From: Pseudoxanthomonas jiangsuensis
GTDB lineage: Bacteria > Pseudomonadota > Gammaproteobacteria > Xanthomonadales > Xanthomonadaceae
DNA length: 35,614 nucleotides
Direction: 5' to 3'
Assembly: GCF_010093185.1 (NCBI RefSeq)
Contig: NZ_PDWL01000031.1
Location: 1-35,614, forward strand
Part shown: one piece after another, positions 31,557-35,614 of the stretch
Layout: each line of letters starts with the position of its first letter
Position numbering within the stretch: position 1 is the first letter of the stretch
Translations under genes and position numbers: made by a program
The notes under the pieces: model-generated
What the model was told of the DNA's origin: nothing
What the model saw: only the letters and a program-made list of their open reading frames with translations
Database searches by the model: none

Positions 31557-31578
31557 TTTGTGCATTGCAAGGAGTCCC

Positions 31579-31752
31579 ATGATAGGTCAAAGCCCCGTGG
31601 TTCCCGAGTCCGCCGAAGCGGTCGATTCCGGAACGCAGCCATCCACGGGCGACGCCGCGCCGGCGCCGCCGCGCGAGATAGGCGGCCGCGAAGGCCCGGA
31701 GCCGACCCGCTACGGAGACTGGGAAAAGAACGGCCGCTGCGTTGATTTCTGA
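31579..31752 (+). CDS. DUF1674 protein, SDHAF4-like succinate dehydrogenase assembly factor
   Basis: The 57-residue protein has a disordered Pro/Ala-rich first half and the C-terminal signature GGREGPEPTRYGDWEKNGRCVDF (in two parts: EGPEPTRYGDWE and GRCVDF), which defines DUF1674. The mitochondrial member SDHAF4 binds flavinylated SdhA and protects it during complex II assembly. The location just before sdhC supports the same role here. ATG 31579 has a strong AAGGAG site 5-10 nt upstream. Confidence 0.85.
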   Translation: MIGQSPVVPESAEAVDSGTQPSTGDAAPAPPREIGGREGPEPTRYGDWEKNGRCVDF

Positions 31753-31816
31753 CGATGCCGCGCGCCATCAGCCACGCGCGCCCCCGGGCCGCACAGCCGA
31801 GACAACGAGCCAGCGA

Positions 31817-32209
31817 ATGAGCACCCGCGAACGCCCCCTGTCACCCCATCTGCAGGTGTACCGCTGGCAGATCCAGATGGTCACCTCGATCCTGCACCGC
31901 GCCACCGGCATCGTCCTGGCGGCCGGTGCCCTGGTCATCGCCGCCGGCCTGCTGTGCCTGATGCTCGGCCCCGACCACTGGGCCTGCTTCACCGACCTGG
32001 CCGGCGCCTGGTATGGCCAGTTGTTCCTGTTCGGCTGGAGCTGGGCCTTCGCCTACCACCTGTGCAACGGCATCCGCCACATCGTCCAGGACTTCGGCCA
32101 CGGCTTCAGCATCCCGGCGTTCGTCCGCAGCAGCTGGATGTCGGTGGCCGGCAGCCTGGTGATCACCGCGCTGATCTGGGCCTGCGCCCTCAACGGAGGC
32201 GCCGCATGA
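31817..32209 (+). CDS. sdhC: Succinate dehydrogenase cytochrome b556 subunit
   Basis: This 130-residue membrane anchor has three hydrophobic helices. S24-x-x-H27-R28 in TSILHRATG matches the quinone-site motif SxxHRxTG, and H81 in AYHLCNGIRH is the expected heme b ligand. RPLSPHLQVYRWQI at the start is typical. It anchors SdhAB to the inner membrane and passes electrons to ubiquinone. The stop overlaps the sdhD ATG as ATGA. Confidence 0.93.
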   Translation: MSTRERPLSPHLQVYRWQIQMVTSILHRATGIVLAAGALVIAAGLLCLMLGPDHWACFTDLAGAWYGQLFLFGWSWAFAYHLCNGIRHIVQDFGHGFSIPAFVRSSWMSVAGSLVITALIWACALNGGAA

Positions 32210-32589
32210 GCCGCTACCGCACCCCCCTGAAGAACGTGCGCGGCCTGGGCACGGCCAAGACCGGCACCGAGCACTTCGTCCACCAGCGCCTGACCGCCAC
32301 CGCGCTGGTCTTCCTCGGCATCTGGTTCGTCTGGTTCGTCCTGAGCCTGGTCGGCAGCGACTACCTGACCGCCGCCGACGCGGTCTCCAAGCCCTGGAAC
32401 GCGGTGTTGCTGGTCGGCTTCCTGGTCGCCGCCTTCTGGCACGCCCAGCTCGGCCTGCAAGTCGTGCTGGAAGACTATATCCACAACTCGCTGGCCGCCC
32501 TGGCCCTGCAGGTCAGCGTGAAGTTCATCGCGGTGCTCGGCGCGATCGTCAGCATCTTCGCCGTGGCCCGCATCGCGCTGGCCGCCTGA
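32206..32589 (+). CDS. sdhD: Succinate dehydrogenase hydrophobic membrane anchor subunit
   Basis: The 127-residue protein has three membrane helices. Motifs are [23 protein letters not shown], and [15 protein letters not shown], where the His lies near the heme and the Asp-Tyr pair matches the quinone-site region of other SdhD proteins. It partners SdhC. The ATG overlaps the sdhC stop by 4 nt; sdhA follows after 28 bp. Confidence 0.92.
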   Translation: MSRYRTPLKNVRGLGTAKTGTEHFVHQRLTATALVFLGIWFVWFVLSLVGSDYLTAADAVSKPWNAVLLVGFLVAAFWHAQLGLQVVLEDYIHNSLAALALQVSVKFIAVLGAIVSIFAVARIALAA

Positions 32590-32617
32590 CCGGCACGCGC
32601 AAAGGAATCCAGACCCG

Positions 32618-34408
32618 ATGTCCGCCTACAAGATCACCGAACACAAGTACGACATGGTCGTCGTCGGCGCCGGCGGCGCCGGCCTGCGCGCCACCTTCGG
32701 CCTGGCCCAGAAGGGCCTGCAGACGGTATGCCTAACCAAGGTCTTCCCGACCCGTTCGCACACCGTCGCCGCCCAGGGCGGCATCTCCGCCGCGCTCGGC
32801 AACATGGGCGAGGACGACTGGCGCTACCACTTCTTTGACACCATCAAGGGCTCGGACTGGCTGGGCGACCAGGACGCGATCGAGTACATGTGCCGCGAGG
32901 CGATCCCGGCGATCATCGAGCTGGAGCACTACGGCGTGCCGTTCTCGCGCACCGAGGAGGGCAAGATCTACCAGCGCCCGTTCGGCGGCATGACCACCAA
33001 GTTCGGCGAAGGCCCGCCGGCGCAGCGCACCTGCGCAGCGGCCGACCGCACCGGCCACGCCATGCTGCACACGCTGTACCAGCAGTCGCTGGCGCACGAC
33101 GCGCGCTTCATGATCGAGTACTTCGCCCTCGACCTGATCTTCGACGAGGAGGGCGCCTGCCGCGGCGTGCTCGCCCTGGACATGGCCGAAGGCTCGCTGC
33201 ACCTGTTCCGCGCCCACGGCGTGGTCCTGGCCACCGGCGGCTACGGTCGCGCCTACTTCAGCGCCACCTCCGCCCATACCTGCACCGGCGACGGCGGCGG
33301 CCTGGTGATGCGCGCCGGCCTGCCGATGCAGGACATGGAGTTCGTGCAGTTCCACCCGACCGGCATCTACGGCGCCGGCTGCCTGATCACCGAGGGCGTG
33401 CGCGGCGAGGGCGGGATCCTGCGCAACTCCAACGGCGAGCGTTTCATGGAGCGCTACGCTCCGCACTACAAGGACCTGGCCTCGCGCGACGTGGTCAGCC
33501 GCTCGATGACCATCGAGATCCGCGAGGGCCGCGGCGTCGGCGAGCACAAGGACCACATCCTGCTCGACCTGACCCACCTGGGCCCGGAAGTGATCAACGA
33601 GAAGCTGCCGGGCATCGCCGAAAGCGCCCACATCTTCGCCGGCGTTGACGTCACCAAGCAGCCGATCCCGGTGATCCCGACCGTGCACTACAACATGGGC
33701 GGCATCCCGACCAACTACCACGGCGAAGTGGTGCGCAAGGTCGGCGACAACCCCGACGCGGTGGTGCCGGGCCTGTACGCCATCGGCGAGGCGGCCTGCG
33801 TGTCGGTCCACGGCGCCAACCGCCTGGGCTCCAACTCGCTGCTGGACCTGGTGGTGTTCGGCCGCGCGGTGGCAAACCGCTGCGCCGAGACCATCCGCAA
33901 GAACGCCCCGCACAAGCCGCTGGCCTCCGACGCCTGCGACAAGGCGCTGTCGCACCTAGACAAGCTGCGCAATGCCAGCGGCGACACCCCGACCGCGGTG
34001 ATCCGCGACCGCATGCAGCGCACCATGCAGGCCGACGCGGCGGTGTTCCGCACCAGCAAGACCCTGAAGGAAGGCTGCGAGAAGATGTCCGACATCTTCG
34101 CCAGCTTCGAGGACGTCAGGGTCTCCGATCGCTCGCTGGTCTGGAACTCGGACCTGATCGAGACCTACGAGCTGCACAACCTGCTGCTTAATGCCGTCGC
34201 CACCATCAACTCGGCCGAGCAGCGCCACGAGAGCCGCGGCGCCCATGCGCACGAGGACTACCCGGAGCGCGACGACGTCAACTGGCAGAAGCACACCCTG
34301 GTGTCGGTCGACGACAAGGGCGGCTGCAGCTTCGACTTCCGTCCGGTGCACATGTACACGCTCAGCGACGATGTGGCCGTGGTGCCGCCGAAGCCGCGCG
34401 TGTACTGA
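32618..34408 (+). CDS. sdhA: Succinate dehydrogenase flavoprotein subunit
   Basis: The 596-residue catalytic subunit oxidises succinate to fumarate. The FAD-binding GAGGAG (17-22) and the flavinylation site H48 in [12 protein letters not shown] are present, as are the active-site segments [23 protein letters not shown] and [10 protein letters not shown]. The C-terminal [10 protein letters not shown] is standard. An AAAGGA ribosome site precedes ATG 32618. Complex II with SdhBCD links the TCA cycle to the respiratory chain. Confidence 0.95.
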   Translation: MSAYKITEHKYDMVVVGAGGAGLRATFGLAQKGLQTVCLTKVFPTRSHTVAAQGGISAALGNMGEDDWRYHFFDTIKGSDWLGDQDAIEYMCREAIPAIIELEHYGVPFSRTEEGKIYQRPFGGMTTKFGEGPPAQRTCAAADRTGHAMLHTLYQQSLAHDARFMIEYFALDLIFDEEGACRGVLALDMAEGSLHLFRAHGVVLATGGYGRAYFSATSAHTCTGDGGGLVMRAGLPMQDMEFVQFHPTGIYGAGCLITEGVRGEGGILRNSNGERFMERYAPHYKDLASRDVVSRSMTIEIREGRGVGEHKDHILLDLTHLGPEVINEKLPGIAESAHIFAGVDVTKQPIPVIPTVHYNMGGIPTNYHGEVVRKVGDNPDAVVPGLYAIGEAACVSVHGANRLGSNSLLDLVVFGRAVANRCAETIRKNAPHKPLASDACDKALSHLDKLRNASGDTPTAVIRDRMQRTMQADAAVFRTSKTLKEGCEKMSDIFASFEDVRVSDRSLVWNSDLIETYELHNLLLNAVATINSAEQRHESRGAHAHEDYPERDDVNWQKHTLVSVDDKGGCSFDFRPVHMYTLSDDVAVVPPKPRVY

Positions 34409-34447
34409 GGCCGTGATGCAGCGTCGTCCGTCCTTCCCCCTCCACGA

Positions 34448-34467
34448 CGCGCGCCGGCAGGCGCGCG
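34448..34467 (+). other. Intercistronic hairpin between sdhA and sdhB
   Basis: An 8-bp stem, CGCGCGCC (34448-34455) with GGCGCGCG (34460-34467), has a GGCA loop in the 101-bp sdhA-sdhB gap. A possible 25-residue Arg-rich reading frame (34416-34493) crosses it; I do not call it a gene. The hairpin may affect mRNA processing. Confidence 0.4.
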
Positions 34468-34509
34468 CCACGCTCGCCCCGCGGGCCGCCTGAGCCAACG
34501 AGATCAGCC

Positions 34510-35292
34510 ATGGCAGAGTTCAGCCTCCCGAAGAATTCCCGCATCACCAAGGGCAAGCACTTCCCGGCCAAGGATGCGAAGAACCCGCGGGTGTTCAAGA
34601 TCTACCGCTGGAACCCCGAGGACGGCGCCAATCCGCGCACCGATACCTACGAGGTGGATCTGGCCGCGTGCGGGCCGATGGTCCTGGACGCGCTGATCAA
34701 GATCAAGAACGAGATCGACCCGACCCTGACCTTCCGCCGTTCCTGCCGCGAGGGCATCTGCGGCTCGTGCGCGATGAACATCGACGGCACCAACACCCTG
34801 GCCTGCACCCGCGCGATCGGCGACTGCAAGTCCGGGGAGGTGCCGATCTACCCGCTGCCGCACATGAACGTAGTCAAGGACCTGGTCCCGGACCTGACCC
34901 ACTTCTACGCCCAGTACGCTTCGATCAAGCCCTGGATCCGCACCCAGACCCCGGCGCCGCCGGACCGCGAGCGCCTGCAGTCGCCGGAGGACCGCAAGAA
35001 GCTCGACGGCCTGTACGAGTGCATCCTCTGCGCCTGCTGTTCGACCAGCTGCCCGAGCTACTGGTGGAACGGCGAGCGCTACCTGGGCCCGGCGATCCTG
35101 CTGCAGGCCTATCGCTGGATCATCGACTCGCGCGACGAGGACACCGGTGCGCGCCTGGACGACCTCGAGGATCCGTTCAAGCTCTACCGCTGCCACACCA
35201 TCATGAACTGCGCCCGGACCTGCCCGAAGGGTCTGAACCCGGCGCTGGCGATCGCCGAGATCAAGAAGCTGATGATGGCGCGCCGCGCCTGA
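34510..35292 (+). CDS. sdhB: Succinate dehydrogenase iron-sulfur subunit
   Basis: The 260-residue subunit carries three clusters: [2Fe-2S] at C79, C84, C87, C99 ([13 protein letters not shown]...LAC); [4Fe-4S] starting C171-x-x-C174-x-x-C177 ([14 protein letters not shown]); and [3Fe-4S] beginning at C181 with later cysteines in [16 protein letters not shown]. It passes electrons from FAD to the SdhCD quinone site. It is slightly longer than E. coli SdhB because of N- and C-terminal extensions. It is the last gene before a strong terminator. Confidence 0.95.
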   Translation: MAEFSLPKNSRITKGKHFPAKDAKNPRVFKIYRWNPEDGANPRTDTYEVDLAACGPMVLDALIKIKNEIDPTLTFRRSCREGICGSCAMNIDGTNTLACTRAIGDCKSGEVPIYPLPHMNVVKDLVPDLTHFYAQYASIKPWIRTQTPAPPDRERLQSPEDRKKLDGLYECILCACCSTSCPSYWWNGERYLGPAILLQAYRWIIDSRDEDTGARLDDLEDPFKLYRCHTIMNCARTCPKGLNPALAIAEIKKLMMARRA

Positions 35293-35325
35293 GCGCAGGG
35301 CAGGGCGGCAGCCCGCCCGCTTGCC

Positions 35326-35362
35326 ACGACGAAGGCCCGGGATTCCGGGCCTTCGTCGTTTC
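35326..35362 (+). terminator. Strong intrinsic terminator of the sdh operon
   Basis: A perfect 15-bp stem (35326-35340 with 35345-35359), with core AAGGCCCGG/CCGGGCCTT, has a GATT loop and is followed by TTTCC. It begins 34 nt after the sdhB stop. Confidence 0.85.
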
Positions 35363-35520
35363 CGCTCTTCCGCTTCCTGTCCGCCGCATGAATTTTTCGT
35401 ATTCAGCCTCTTCCCATCCATCGCGCCGGCATGCACAATTCGCGCCCCTTGCAGCGGTGTCTTCTTCGGAGGCGGCGGTGCGGGATCGGAGGAAGGCGGC
35501 ACATCGGCATGACTGAGGTG

Positions 35521-35548
35521 TTGCAGTTCTTCGGAAGGGCCCTATAAT
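35521..35548 (+). promoter_or_regulatory. Consensus-like sigma-70 promoter near the right edge
   Basis: TTGCAG (35521-35526) and a perfect TATAAT (35543-35548) have a 16-nt spacer, the strongest promoter in the window. About 60 nt of transcript would lie before the edge (35555-35614), with no start codon followed by a recognisable protein. The whole stretch 35293-35614 has no gene I can support. The product lies outside the window. Confidence 0.65.
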
Positions 35549-35614
35549 GGGCGGCTCCCCGGCGGCAACGGACTTCGGTCTAACGCTGGGGCGGTTCGAA
35601 AGGCCTCATCACGA

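Noticed and set aside
35388..35516. A 42-codon frame after the sdh terminator
   Set aside because: No ribosome site, Ser/Arg-rich shadow composition and no recognisable family.
35509..35547. A 12-residue leader-peptide-like frame (MTEVLQFFGRAL) near the right edge
   Set aside because: The purine-rich GGAGGAAGG is spaced too far from the ATG, and the frame runs through the promoter -10 box, so it would not be on the same transcript.

Overview
The window is a high-GC, densely coded, chromosomal segment that fits the Xanthomonadaceae/Lysobacteraceae group (Lysobacter, Luteimonas, Pseudoxanthomonas or similar). The reasons are the GC-rich codon use, a DUF3247 protein, a complete ccmABCDEFGHI set, a zwf-glk-pgl-edd-eda Entner-Doudoroff block, an SDH operon headed by a DUF1674 gene, and -10 boxes of the TAGAAT/TACACT kind with weak -35 boxes. 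I cannot name the species. There is no prophage, transposase, CRISPR array or rRNA. Nearly all genes are core metabolism, so the less explained material sits mainly between genes.

Layout. 2-463 is the 3' end of a hybrid sensor kinase. 464-1172 is a repeat-rich intergenic stretch with large inverted repeats. 1173-1661 is a MutT-type Nudix hydrolase. 1695-1926 lies between convergent genes and holds two direct repeats carrying DnaA-box-like sequences. 1973-8725 contains a polyhydroxybutyrate (PHB) neighbourhood: a LuxR-type response regulator coupled to 3-hydroxybutyrate dehydrogenase, a lipoprotein-like 3-hydroxybutyrate oligomer hydrolase, pssA, and the class III PHA synthase pair phaE-phaC, where PhaE carries a long histone-like Ala/Pro/Lys tail. 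8784-9868 has small membrane or unknown proteins. 9943-11671 has an isochorismatase-like hydrolase, DUF3247 and DNA-3-methyladenine glycosylase I, followed by tRNA-Leu(CAA). 11932-13766 (minus) has a cysteine dioxygenase-like cupin and a MetX-family acyltransferase.

13876-20950 (minus) is the cytochrome c maturation system: CcmAB(C) handle heme export and loading, CcmE is the heme chaperone, and CcmFGHI form the ligation and thiol-reduction module. Most junctions are 4-nt ATGA overlaps, with breaks at ccmB/ccmC and ccmE/ccmF. Divergent to it, 21051-23032 holds a YbdL-like glutamine/methionine aminotransferase and its omega-amidase partner. 23091-29110 (minus) is the Entner-Doudoroff/hexose-entry block. 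It faces a sugar ABC-transporter ATPase gene (29522-30607), and a near-palindromic operator candidate lies in the shared upstream region. 30629-31537 (minus) is YgfZ. It is divergent from a DUF1674 (SDHAF4-like) gene that leads sdhCDAB. The sdh operon ends at a strong terminator, and a consensus-like promoter at the right edge drives something outside the window.

Together the genes cover carbon storage (PHB), glucose catabolism, respiratory-chain assembly (c-type cytochromes, complex II) and sulfur amino acid metabolism. The points most worth following up are the paired DnaA-box repeats, the PhaE tail, the cruciform-forming repeats at 555-1111, the zwf/ABC operator palindrome and the apparently leaderless ccmA and metX starts.
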